A stretch of 33,248 nucleotides of DNA. Source: Oligoflexia bacterium. GTDB taxonomy: Bacteria > Bdellovibrionota > Bacteriovoracia > Bacteriovoracales > Bacteriovoracaceae. A program made the translations under genes and the position numbers. Location: contig JADGAM010000029.1 in the NCBI GenBank assembly GCA_015232015.1, forward strand, positions 1 through 33,248. The letters run 5' to 3'. The notes beneath the pieces were generated by a model that was not told where the DNA came from, did not search any database, and worked only from the letters and a program-made list of their open reading frames with translations. Of the stretch, positions 23,042 to 31,335 are shown one piece after another; position 1 is the first letter of the stretch, and the number at the start of each line of letters is the position of its first letter.

Positions 23042-25135
23042 CTATTCGGCCCGGAGTGCTTCAATAATTTGTAGACGTTCTGCTTTTATAGCGGGAATGA
23101 TTCCTGCTAATATTCCAACAATAATTATAGAAATAAGTGATATCGATAATGCCCAATAATTAAAAACCCATTCAAATTGAATTTTAGGGATAAAACTACT
23201 GGCCACAAAAATTATACTTTCATAAATTACAATACCAAAAAATAAACCGGCAATTCCCGCAATAAAACAAATGATAATTGCTTCACTTAAAAAGAGTAAT
23301 CTAATAGATTGATCGCTGGCGCCGATGGCCTTTCTAATTCCAATTTCTCTATATCTTTCGGCCACACTTACCATCATCATATTTGCAACGCCTACTCCTC
23401 CTACGGTTAAACAAATGCTGGCCAATACTCCTAAAATAATTGTAAATAAAGTTAAGACTTTTTCCATTTGAGAAAGAAGGGCGCTATCATAACCAATAAA
23501 AAATTTTCCACTTATTCCATATTTTTTTTCAAAAAATAATTTTATTTTTTTTCCAAATAATTCAATATCAGCATCGGGATTAGTTTTAATTAAAAATTGT
23601 CTTATTTGTGATTGCCAAAAATTTCTAGAATTTCCTAGATAAAAGGTGAAAGGAAGATGAATGGTGTTATTGGGTTTTAACCAATCTTTATTACTACTAG
23701 TTTCTTTTAATACTCCAATTATCTTGCAAACAAATTGTGAATCACCATTTGCTTTTATAGATATAATTTTCCCTAGGGAATCATCATCTTTAAATAAATT
23801 TTTATTTATATCAAACCCAATAATACATACAGCACTTTTATCATCTACATGAAAATTATTAAAATATTTTCCTTTAAGTAGCTCTTTATGTTCTATAATA
23901 TTCCAACCATCGGCACTCATGGCGTTTAATCGTATGTCTTTTTCTAGTATGTTTGCTCCATGGGTTACAGTTACATTCCAATCCATCATAGTCGGTGTGA
24001 AGGCCATTATCTCAGGAAATATTCTTTTTAAAGGTAATAAATCTTTTTCATAACTAAATGATTCGAACATTACAGGAGTAATATCGCTGGCCTTTAATTC
24101 CCAATTTCTATATCCATTAAAATTTACAATATTAGCACCTAATTCGGAAAACGATTCTATAACTTTACTTTTAGTAAACAATCCTAATGTTACCATTGAT
24201 ATCATCGAGGCAACACCAATAGTAATTCCAATCATGGTGAGTAGGGTGCGAATTTTATTTTGTTTAAGATTTTTTTTAACGGAAGAGAGTAGATTTAAAA
24301 TATTATATTTAGAATTAAATGATTGTTTGTTTTGTTCATTCTGTTGTCCATTATTACTAGCAACTATATTACTAGTAGCTATATTTGAAAGAAAAGTTTG
24401 ATTGTTTTGATATGCTATTTTATTTGTAATCTCTTCAATAATGATTCCATCTTGAATGTGATAAATTCTATCACACTCTTTAGCAATTTCATTATCATGA
24501 GTAACAATAATTATGGTTTTATTTTTTGCCTTTAACTCTTTGAAGAGAGTTATTATTTCATTGCTAGTTTTTGAATCTAAATTACCTGTGGGTTCATCTG
24601 CTAAAATTATTTGAGGGTCATTTATTAGTGCGCGAGCAATGGCCGTACGTTGTTGCTGGCCTCCTGATAATTCATTGGGAAAGTGACTTACTACATCTTG
24701 AATTCCCAGTGTATTTAGTATTGTTGGTAGTATTGTTGATATTTGATTTGATTTATTAAAAGTAGTAGCGGAAGTAGAAGAAGGCGTGGAAGAGTAAGAT
24801 AGTGGTAATAAGACATTTTCTAAAACATTTGCGTGAGATAGTAAATGGAATTGTTGAAATACAAAGCCTAAGGTTTTTTGTCTAAATTGGGCCAATTCAT
24901 TGCTATTTAATTTGCATAAATTTTGATTAGCAATTAAAATTTCACCTTGTTTGATTTTAAGAGTTCCTCCAATAAGATAGAGTAGAGTTGATTTACCTGA
25001 TCCAGATTTTCCTTGAATGGCGATCATTTCACCATGGTTTATATTCAAATTTATGTCATGTAAGACTGGAACATTTTTTTTGTTTGTAGAATAGGTATAG
25101 TAGAGATTTTTTATTTGTATTATTGAAGCGCTCAT
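23042..25135 (-). CDS. macB: MacB-like ABC transporter (fused ATPase and FtsX-type permease)
   Basis: A 697-residue fusion. The ATPase domain (1-235) has Walker A G42-KSGSGKST50, Q-loop FVFQQFHLL, signature L156-S-G-G-Q and Walker B LAD180-E181. A Ser/Thr-rich insert at about 113-133 before the signature is unusual. The second half is the MacB permease: a first membrane helix (about 300), a large periplasmic domain, and three C-terminal FtsX helices (about 565-690) with the coupling motif AERYREIGIRKAIGA. MacB works with a MacA-type adaptor and a TolC-type channel to move toxins, lipopeptides or macrolides from the periplasm outward. It is the last gene of a four-gene minus-strand operon, 33 bases after macA-like. 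Confidence 0.88.
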   Translation of the reverse strand: MSASIIQIKNLYYTYSTNKKNVPVLHDINLNINHGEMIAIQGKSGSGKSTLLYLIGGTLKIKQGEILIANQNLCKLNSNELAQFRQKTLGFVFQQFHLLSHANVLENVLLPLSYSSTPSSTSATTFNKSNQISTILPTILNTLGIQDVVSHFPNELSGGQQQRTAIARALINDPQIILADEPTGNLDSKTSNEIITLFKELKAKNKTIIIVTHDNEIAKECDRIYHIQDGIIIEEITNKIAYQNNQTFLSNIATSNIVASNNGQQNEQNKQSFNSKYNILNLLSSVKKNLKQNKIRTLLTMIGITIGVASMISMVTLGLFTKSKVIESFSELGANIVNFNGYRNWELKASDITPVMFESFSYEKDLLPLKRIFPEIMAFTPTMMDWNVTVTHGANILEKDIRLNAMSADGWNIIEHKELLKGKYFNNFHVDDKSAVCIIGFDINKNLFKDDDSLGKIISIKANGDSQFVCKIIGVLKETSSNKDWLKPNNTIHLPFTFYLGNSRNFWQSQIRQFLIKTNPDADIELFGKKIKLFFEKKYGISGKFFIGYDSALLSQMEKVLTLFTIILGVLASICLTVGGVGVANMMMVSVAERYREIGIRKAIGASDQSIRLLFLSEAIIICFIAGIAGLFFGIVIYESIIFVASSFIPKIQFEWVFNYWALSISLISIIIVGILAGIIPAIKAERLQIIEALRAE

Positions 25136-25168
25136 ATTGTGTCTTATGTCTGTTTTCTATCGTATTTT

Positions 25169-26134
25169 TTATTTTTTGTTTTGTACAAGTTTTGTGAAAT
25201 CAATCATCTTGACCTGATCTCCTTCTTTTAAACCTTCAGTGATTTCAAAAACCTCTTCATTTTGCGTTCCCACTTTAATATCTTTTTTGCTTCCATCACT
25301 CATAATGACATAATAATTATTATCTTCTTTGTAGATAAATTCGTGAGGTAAAGTTAAAACATTACTTTTTTTATTAGAAATGATATCAAAAATTACTGAC
25401 ATTCCAGGAAGTAATATGGGATCCGTATCAAGTATTTCTAAACGAATAATATAATCAGAGAGTGCGGCCCTATCCCAGCGATCTTTTTTTTCTTGAGATG
25501 CTAACGAGAGATAACTAATTACCGCTTTAAATGTACGATTACTAATAGCGGTTAATTTCACTATGGCCTCTTGGCCTAATTTTATTTTAATTCTATCAAT
25601 TTCTCCAATGGTAGCATTAACATATAATTTACTTAAATCATCAATTCGTACAATGTAATTTTCTGTATCCGCTTCCCTGGCAAATTCACCTTCGTTTAAT
25701 TTGATTTGTACTACAGTTCCTGCATAAGGTGCACGAATTGGATATACTGTGTCTGTTGAATCTGCTGTTTGAGTAATGCTTACAATAGGGTTTCCTTTTT
25801 GTAATTTATCACCCATTTTAACGAATAATTGCTTTATGTAACCATTATAGGGAGCGGTAATTAAAGTTCGTCTCTTTGGTTCAATACTACCTCCCATACT
25901 TACTTTTTGAATTAAATCTTGTTTTTTTACCTTTATAATATCTTTTTCTTTTGAAGATTTGTCGGTGCTCTTATCTAGAGATGTTTTTATTTTAGAACAA
26001 CCGATATTGAAAATATTTATAGAGAAAAGAAATGAAATTAGTAATAAGATTTTTAATAATGATTTTGAATAAATAATAATAATATTAATATTATTATTAT
26101 TATTTAAAGGTTTTTTTAAGTTTAATAAAGTCAT
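25169..26134 (-). CDS. MacA-like periplasmic adaptor lipoprotein lacking the alpha-hairpin
   Basis: A 321-residue membrane-fusion (HlyD/RND-MFP type) protein. The N-terminus has a signal helix with lipobox FNIGC, lipidated C46, so it is anchored as a lipoprotein. The two lipoyl half-motifs (about 94-121 and 132-150) are separated by only about ten residues, so the coiled alpha-hairpin that normally contacts TolC is missing. A beta-barrel (about 150-235) and a membrane-proximal domain follow. E. coli MacA is about 50 residues longer. An Asn run (residues 11-15) derives from a triplet repeat. AAGGGA precedes ATG 26134. The start overlaps the tolC-like gene by 35 bases. Confidence 0.82.
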   Translation of the reverse strand: MTLLNLKKPLNNNNNINIIIIYSKSLLKILLLISFLFSINIFNIGCSKIKTSLDKSTDKSSKEKDIIKVKKQDLIQKVSMGGSIEPKRRTLITAPYNGYIKQLFVKMGDKLQKGNPIVSITQTADSTDTVYPIRAPYAGTVVQIKLNEGEFAREADTENYIVRIDDLSKLYVNATIGEIDRIKIKLGQEAIVKLTAISNRTFKAVISYLSLASQEKKDRWDRAALSDYIIRLEILDTDPILLPGMSVIFDIISNKKSNVLTLPHEFIYKEDNNYYVIMSDGSKKDIKVGTQNEEVFEITEGLKEGDQVKMIDFTKLVQNKK

Positions 26135-27500
26135 GTAGAGTCCCTTGATTGAAATAATAACTGAAGATACCTTTTTTTAAATCATAAAAGGCAGAATAGA
26201 ATCTTGTTTTAGCATCGATTAAGGATTTTAAGGCAGTAATTAAATCTAGATATTGAACTTTACCATTACGATATTCAGCATATATTAGTTGATAACTATC
26301 TTTTTCTAAGAGCAATAATTCTTCACTATTTTTGAAGTTACTAATTCTTTCTTGTAAATCAATAAGTAATTTACTCATATTGGTTTTTAAAACTAATACA
26401 TCACTTTCAAATTGTTTTTTTTCTGAAATTTGTCTATTAAGCGCCATCTCCTTGTTGCGACTTCGTACACCCCAATCCAAAATATTATAATTAATTTTAA
26501 ACAAAATATTCCAACTAGTACTATCGTTATCTGTGAAAGAGGTATGCCATGATTTAGTACTTCCCATATAGGTGTTAGTGGAATAACTTACGCCACTTGA
26601 TATTGATAATTCAGGCCAATTTTTTCTATCTATCATGGAGGTTTCTAACTCTGTTATGTCTTGTTGGAGTAAGGAATTTTTATATTCAATATAACTTTCA
26701 ATTTTTGGTGTTTCAAAAGTAGTATTTAAATTAAATTTTAAGGTATCATTATTTTCATCTATAGGAATAAAATTGGTTTTGGGATATTCTTCATATGGTA
26801 AATTAATTAACTTAAATAACTCCATTTTAGATCTTTCAATGCTATTTATAGTTGCAAGTAAATCTACTCCCATTCTATTAAGATCAGTTTTAGAGCGCAA
26901 ATAATCTTTTTTAGTTTTTAACCCTTGATAATAAGTTTTACTTATTATTTCATTTTGTCTTTTTAATAGGGATAATTGTTCTTCTTGAACAGAAAGTAGT
27001 TTTTTAAGATAAGAGTAGTTTAAAAATTCATTACAAAAATCAGAAGTTAAACGTTCAAGTTCTTTTTTATAATTAAGTTCACTTTTTTGTTTTTTAAGCT
27101 GACTTATTTTATAATTGGCCCTACTTACTCCATTATCATAAAAGGTTTCTGATAGATCTAGCGATAGATTTGAAGTCCACATGTTTTTTTGAGGATTATT
27201 ATAGTTTGAGTAACTATCATGCAACCCATGTGTGGCCTGAAAATCTAGAGAGGGAAGGAATGCTGCAAAGGCATTTTTTTTACTTAAATCATTATTTCTA
27301 ATTTCTAATTCAAGATTAATTAAAGTGGGGGCATTAGTTGTAAGAAAATTTACTCCTTCAAAGAGAGTAATATGTTTATAGGTATTCGAAGAATTAGCTG
27401 CCAATAAAATATTACAATTAAAAAGAGTAATTATTGAAGTAATTATCGAAGTAATTATTAAAAATAGTAGAAAATTTTTAATTTTTTTTTTAAGCAACAT
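26100..27500 (-). CDS. TolC-like outer-membrane efflux protein
   Basis: A 466-residue protein from ATG 27500 (an in-frame TTG lies at 27515; neither has a strong ribosome site). An N-terminal signal helix (about 8-36) is followed by two long coiled-coil-rich halves with many Leu, Lys, Asn and Glu, each with amphipathic beta-strand pairs (for example LSLDLSETFYDNGVSRANYK and LFKINYNILDWGVRSRNKEM), the OEP/TolC pattern. It forms the outer-membrane duct of the MacAB-type pump. The start overlaps the hemerythrin stop by 11 bases, so translation is coupled. A Cys in the hydrophobic stretch (ITLFNC) could be a lipobox, as TolC-type OprM proteins are often lipidated. Confidence 0.85.
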   Translation of the reverse strand: MLLKKKIKNFLLFLIITSIITSIITLFNCNILLAANSSNTYKHITLFEGVNFLTTNAPTLINLELEIRNNDLSKKNAFAAFLPSLDFQATHGLHDSYSNYNNPQKNMWTSNLSLDLSETFYDNGVSRANYKISQLKKQKSELNYKKELERLTSDFCNEFLNYSYLKKLLSVQEEQLSLLKRQNEIISKTYYQGLKTKKDYLRSKTDLNRMGVDLLATINSIERSKMELFKLINLPYEEYPKTNFIPIDENNDTLKFNLNTTFETPKIESYIEYKNSLLQQDITELETSMIDRKNWPELSISSGVSYSTNTYMGSTKSWHTSFTDNDSTSWNILFKINYNILDWGVRSRNKEMALNRQISEKKQFESDVLVLKTNMSKLLIDLQERISNFKNSEELLLLEKDSYQLIYAEYRNGKVQYLDLITALKSLIDAKTRFYSAFYDLKKGIFSYYFNQGTLHDFIKLKKTFK

Positions 27501-27924
27501 ATTTATTTTTTTCAAATGAATTACTAAGATGTGTTTTAAATTGCATATCTTGATCTTTAATATGATTTATCCAAAAATTTTGTAAACTATTTATTAGTTC
27601 AATTTGTTCATCTACAACAGGTAAATAAAGAAGCCGATTAACTACATCAGAGACAACAGAGGTTAATTCGGTATGAGATATTTGATGGTCGGCCAAGTCA
27701 GGATATTTAGCTTTTAATAAAATTCCTTCTTCACATTGAATATGATATTGAACGTAATGTTCTAGCTCTTCCATTTTTTTTTGACCAGTAGGCAGTTTAT
27801 TTATTACGACATCATAAAAACTATTTATTAATTCAACTAAAAGTTTGTGTTGCCCATCTATGTCTGAATTTCCAATTTTAATTAAATCACTCCAGATGAC
27901 CTTGTTAGTTGTTGTCGTTGTCAT
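27490..27924 (-). CDS. Bacteriohemerythrin-like protein
   Basis: A 144-residue single-domain hemerythrin. All usual iron ligands of the four-helix bundle are present: H26 (DGQHK), H57-x3-H61-x3-E65, H80-x3-H84, and H121-x4-D126. W11 and IGNSDIDGQHKLLVELIN match the family start. It binds O2 (or NO) at a di-iron site in the cytosol and may act as a store, scavenger or sensor. AGGA lies before ATG 27924. It is the first gene of the operon with tolC-, macA- and macB-like genes, so the pump may be connected to oxygen or nitrosative stress; this is an inference from position. Confidence 0.88.
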   Translation of the reverse strand: MTTTTTNKVIWSDLIKIGNSDIDGQHKLLVELINSFYDVVINKLPTGQKKMEELEHYVQYHIQCEEGILLKAKYPDLADHQISHTELTSVVSDVVNRLLYLPVVDEQIELINSLQNFWINHIKDQDMQFKTHLSNSFEKNKYVA

Positions 27925-28059
27925 AATTTTTCCTATTTATTTAAGTATTATGATTAATCTTATTTTTAATAGTATCAGTTGATATACCTCTAATCAAATT
28001 AAAGATAATTCATATATAATCACTTTGATGTTCGTGTTCCAAATATTTTATTGATATCA

Positions 28060-28094
28060 AAGACAATTTGGAACACTTTGTTCCAAATTGTCTT
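28060..28094. promoter_or_regulatory. Perfect 16-bp inverted repeat, probable operator
   Basis: AAGACAATTTGGAACA (28060-28075), loop CTT, then its exact complement (28079-28094). TGTTCCAAAT occurs a third time at 28035-28044. There is no T tract on either side, so a regulator site is likelier than a terminator. Confidence 0.6.
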
Positions 28095-28186
28095 GCCAAG
28101 AAAAAATGTTTATCTTATAAGTAAATTATGGATGGTTGATTAAGGAATAATCGAACCAAACAAAAATAAAAACAATAAATATTAAC

Positions 28187-28236
28187 AAAGGTAACCAGTA
28201 GGTTATTTTTTAAAGTTAGGAATGGTTCCCATTCCT
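28187..28236 (+). promoter_or_regulatory. Two leader hairpins before the DUF4360-like gene
   Basis: The first hairpin pairs 28187-28196 with 28201-28210 and is followed by a short T tract, as in an attenuator. The second is AGGAATGG (28218-28225), loop TTC, CCATTCCT (28229-28236). It ends two bases before the AAGGAG ribosome site, which can also pair with the preceding CCTT. These could control translation. Confidence 0.4.
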
Positions 28237-28249
28237 TAAGGAGATCATT

Positions 28250-28924
28250 ATGAGACTTAGATTAAATGGAAAGAATCTTGAACTAAGGAATGTTTTTAAA
28301 TTAGCACTTACTGGACTACTCTTTTCTGGAATAATGCTTATAAATACTGTTACAGATGCTAATGCAAAAAGTGCTACTGACAATAAGCATTTCACAACTC
28401 CAATTTTTGGAACGCCTCAAGCAGCAGGAACAGCATGTCCTGGCGGAGTTATCAATTATGAGTATTTTGCAGAGGAAGGAAGATTGGTTTTGTCACTAGA
28501 AGGTTATATGGCGATGGCCGGAGGTTCAAGCGGTAAAAGATTAGATAGAAAAACATGTAATATCGCAATTCCTGTTAGTATGCCTAAAAAAGTTAGTATT
28601 GGATTAGCAGTAAAACCATTAAATGGTTGGGCGCAATTACCACTTGCGGCCAGTGCTAAGGCCAGAGCTGAAGCATTTTTTGCAGGTACAACAGGTGTTG
28701 TTGTTGAAAGAGATTTTACAAGTGTTATAGATAGTAATTACTTTGATAGTGGTTGGGATACTTTTGATGAAGAAAATTCTACAATTTGGAGTCCATGTGG
28801 AGTTAACAGTAATTTAAGATTAAACACAAGTTTGTTGGTTAAAACAAATAGTGCGCTCGAAGAGGCGATTGCTGAGTTTGGACCTTCAATAGATTTAGAA
28901 ATTAAATTTAGAAGTTGTGAATAG
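28250..28924 (+). CDS. Exported DUF4360-like protein
   Basis: A 224-residue secreted protein. A long signal peptide with a hydrophobic stretch (about 15-34) and cleavage likely after A39 (ANA-KS). The mature part resembles DUF4360: G-T-A-C63-P-G-G at the start, C103 (RKTCNIAIPVSMP), then a central beta-sandwich and two further Cys near the C-terminus (SPCGVNSNLRLNTS and FRSCE), so two disulfides are likely. DUF4360 proteins are exported and of unknown function. It is related to the C-terminal part of the gene product at 29869-31155 (same Cys pattern, RLNTS and the closing strand), so the locus holds two paralogues around a regulator. AAGGAG precedes ATG 28250. Confidence 0.75.
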   Translation: MRLRLNGKNLELRNVFKLALTGLLFSGIMLINTVTDANAKSATDNKHFTTPIFGTPQAAGTACPGGVINYEYFAEEGRLVLSLEGYMAMAGGSSGKRLDRKTCNIAIPVSMPKKVSIGLAVKPLNGWAQLPLAASAKARAEAFFAGTTGVVVERDFTSVIDSNYFDSGWDTFDEENSTIWSPCGVNSNLRLNTSLLVKTNSALEEAIAEFGPSIDLEIKFRSCE

Positions 28925-28936
28925 GATAAAATAAAA

Positions 28937-28968
28937 ATAAGAAAATAAGAAAATAAGAAAATAAGAAA
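28937..28968. repeat. Four tandem copies of ATAAGAAA
   Basis: Units at 28937, 28945, 28953 and 28961, followed by more A. It lies in the 78-base gap before the TIGR02147 gene, so copy-number change would alter spacing of control elements but not reading frame. Confidence 0.85.
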
Positions 28969-29002
28969 AAAAGTGAAATGAAATAAAAATTAGGAGATAT
29001 TT

Positions 29003-29872
29003 GTGAGGGATACTTCAAAAGATCTCAGCATGGATGGGCAGATGGTCTTCAAGATGAAATTAGTGGAGTTATTTAGTGAGGCCCAAAATAAAAATAGCGC
29101 ATATTCTCTGAGGGCATTTGCACGTAAGTTGGCCGTAAGTCCCTCCGCGCTCTCTGAAATATTGAATGGTAAAAGAAGAGTCTCTCGTAAATTTGTACAA
29201 AAAACTCTTACAAGACTGGCACTACCACCAAATGAAAGTTACTCGATACTTGAGCATTTTCCTTTGGTGGTAGTTTCCCCTTCAAAAAATAATAATTCGA
29301 CTAATAATAAAAATAAAGCAAAATCAAAAACTGCAGAAGTGGCAAAAAACAATATGCCATCAATGGAGTTGGCGATGGATCAGTATCATTTAATCTCCGA
29401 GTGGTATCACTTTGCTATACTTTCATTAGTAGAGACGGAAAATTTTTCCAGCGATGTTAAATGGATTGCTTCCCGCTTAAATATAAAAATTCCTGAGGCC
29501 AAGGCAGCGATAAATCGTTTATTGAAGTTAGGATTTATTAAAGAAGACAGTAAAGGAAATTTAATTTCCACTGAAATACAATATAAAACCTCTGATGAGG
29601 TAGCAAATTTGGCCATTAGAAGAGCGCATGTTAGGAACTTAGAATTGGCCCAGAATTCGCTAGATAAATATGGAGTAGGTGAACGAGATTTTACATCGCG
29701 CACCTTTGCTATTGATGTAAGTAGATTATCGGAAGCAAAAAAATTAATTAGAAAGTTTCGAGAAGATATGAGTAATTTATTAGAAGTAGGAAAAAAAACT
29801 GAAGTGTATAAGGTATGTATTAATCTTTTTCCTCTAACAGATTTGCATTATAAAAATGAGGAGATTTTATGA
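29003..29872 (+). CDS. TIGR02147 (DUF4423) family regulator
   Basis: A 289-residue cytosolic protein beginning with GTG behind AGGAG. Residues about 25-70 form a helix-turn-helix (SLRAFARKLAVSPSALSEIL, NGKRRVSRKFVQK). After an Asn/Lys-rich linker (about 93-115) comes the domain typical of TIGR02147/DUF4423 proteins: MDQYHLISEWYHFAILSLVE at about 123, a winged helix, then DFTSRTFAIDVSRLSEAKKLIRKFREDMSNLL. The family is common in Fibrobacter and Bdellovibrio-like bacteria and lies by exported-protein genes. It overlaps the following exported-protein gene by four bases (ATGA) and so probably controls this locus. Confidence 0.85.
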   Translation: MRDTSKDLSMDGQMVFKMKLVELFSEAQNKNSAYSLRAFARKLAVSPSALSEILNGKRRVSRKFVQKTLTRLALPPNESYSILEHFPLVVVSPSKNNNSTNNKNKAKSKTAEVAKNNMPSMELAMDQYHLISEWYHFAILSLVETENFSSDVKWIASRLNIKIPEAKAAINRLLKLGFIKEDSKGNLISTEIQYKTSDEVANLAIRRAHVRNLELAQNSLDKYGVGERDFTSRTFAIDVSRLSEAKKLIRKFREDMSNLLEVGKKTEVYKVCINLFPLTDLHYKNEEIL

Positions 29873-29901
29873 ATATGAATATGAATATGAATATGAATAT
29901 G
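29869..29901 (+). repeat. ATGAAT repeat providing six consecutive ATG starts
   Basis: Five exact ATGAAT units (29869-29898) and a further ATG (29899). Because the unit is six bases, copy change keeps the frame but changes the distance from the GAGGAG ribosome site and the coupling to the upstream stop. Confidence 0.85.
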
Positions 29902-31155
29902 AGTAGAGATAGGAATATGAATATGCGCCTGGGAAAACTTACATCATTTAAATCAATTTTGACCAAAACAATCAGTATTGCAGCCGTTAGTTTATTAATG
30001 GCCAGTAGTACTACTTGGGCCGCTTCTTCATCAAAGATATCAATTTTAGAGGCCTTTAATAAAAGCAATGGTTCTATTGCTATTACAAATAATAGTTCAA
30101 GTGTTAATGATAAATTTAAAAATAATGATTATTTCAATAATTATTTTAAATCATTTATGGAGGGCCACGATGAAAATAATGGTGGTGATCATGTTCGCGC
30201 AACCTTCATAAAAATGGGTGAGACAGTTTTGAAATTTCTAACCTCCACAGATGAGGGAATGAAGATAGTAACTGATTTTAATCTAGATTATACTAGCTTA
30301 AAATCTACGCTAACAATCGATGTAATTACGGCCGCCCAAGGTCCTTTGATTGACAATAATGGTTCAATTGTGGATGCTCTGGGTGTCCCAGGAAGAATAG
30401 TTTTAGATCATGATAAATTTTTTGAACACTTTGAAAAAGATAGAGATGTATATTATTTGGTTTTTCATGAGATGCTTAGAGCGATAGCAGTTAATGACGA
30501 TGATTATGTGATCTCGAAGACCATAAATCCCTTTAGATCTACCATGAGAATAATTACCCATATTGCTACAAAATATCCTCTGCTAGGTGATCAATTACTT
30601 TCAACCATTGTATTAGCAAATCAAATAGCAATAAGCGGTACAGGGTGCCCAAAGAGCACCGATAGTTTATTTGCAGATTTTGATTTTGAAAGAAATATTT
30701 TAGATATATCTTTTAAAAAATATTTATTAGGAACTTCGACAGCGAAATCTCCAAATACAACAACTCCAATAATTTTAACTTCAATCTATAGGAAAAATTG
30801 TGCTCTATCCATTCCTGTTCAATTACCCGTTAATAAACGATTGGTAGTATCTCAAATAGATATGAGTGAGAAATTGGATTTGGCAGATGTTGGAGTGGCA
30901 GTATCCATGCAATTTGAGGCCTTCTTAACAGGGCAAAGCGCTCCAGTTTTAAAAAAGGAGTTTACTAGTAGTGCTGAAAGTTTAAGAGGAAAACTTCTTC
31001 TTAGGAGAAATGATATTTTAAATAGTAATTGCGGAGGTAGTGATTTACTTAGACTTAATACCTCTTCTATCATGAAAACAACTACTGGAAATGCAAATCT
31101 TGCAGAGGTTGATCGTATTACTTTATACTTTAAAGTCGAAGATTGCTCTCTCTAA
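29869..31155 (+). CDS. Exported protein with degenerate HExxH-like motif and DUF4360-like C-terminus
   Basis: A 428-residue exported protein. The N-terminus is M-N repeated five times from an ATGAAT microsatellite, then a signal helix (about 34-51, cleavage near WA-A). Residues about 100-235 are a separate domain containing H200-E-M-L-R204 with NDDDYVISKTINPF after it. This resembles a zincin motif (HExxH) with Arg in place of the second His, and metallopeptidase activity is uncertain. Residues about 256-428 parallel the DUF4360-like protein encoded at 28250-28924: GTGCPK, YRKNCALSIPVQLP, SNCGG..LLRLNTSS and the final strand ending VEDC. It overlaps the TIGR02147 gene by four bases, so the two are coupled. 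Confidence 0.75.
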   Translation: MNMNMNMNMNMSRDRNMNMRLGKLTSFKSILTKTISIAAVSLLMASSTTWAASSSKISILEAFNKSNGSIAITNNSSSVNDKFKNNDYFNNYFKSFMEGHDENNGGDHVRATFIKMGETVLKFLTSTDEGMKIVTDFNLDYTSLKSTLTIDVITAAQGPLIDNNGSIVDALGVPGRIVLDHDKFFEHFEKDRDVYYLVFHEMLRAIAVNDDDYVISKTINPFRSTMRIITHIATKYPLLGDQLLSTIVLANQIAISGTGCPKSTDSLFADFDFERNILDISFKKYLLGTSTAKSPNTTTPIILTSIYRKNCALSIPVQLPVNKRLVVSQIDMSEKLDLADVGVAVSMQFEAFLTGQSAPVLKKEFTSSAESLRGKLLLRRNDILNSNCGGSDLLRLNTSSIMKTTTGNANLAEVDRITLYFKVEDCSL

Positions 31156-31156
31156 T

Positions 31157-31206
31157 TCAATTCCATTCACTTCAATTCCATTCAATTCCATTCCATTCAA
31201 TTCAAA
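31157..31206. repeat. ATTCAATTCC-type simple repeat
   Basis: Imperfect copies of ATTCAATTCC/ATTCC follow the stop of the exported protein gene. No gene or hairpin terminator is evident; it is a degenerate simple-sequence repeat. Confidence 0.7.
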
Positions 31207-31335
31207 TTTTTATACTTTTTTTTAAGTAAGATCCCATTTTTTTTAAAATATTCTAAATCAAAGCCGATACGATAAATAAGTTATATTTTTAGTAATGAAA
31301 AACACTAGTATATTAAAATATTATGGAGATTATTC

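Larger units (their letters stand above)
27925..28249. promoter_or_regulatory. Divergent control region between hemerythrin-pump operon and exported protein gene
   Basis: This 325-base gap separates two divergent transcription units and contains a very strong inverted repeat (28060-28094), one extra half-site (28035-28044), the palindrome TTGATATCAA (28051-28060), and two leader hairpins before the plus-strand gene. No tRNA or protein gene is seen. Confidence 0.6.
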
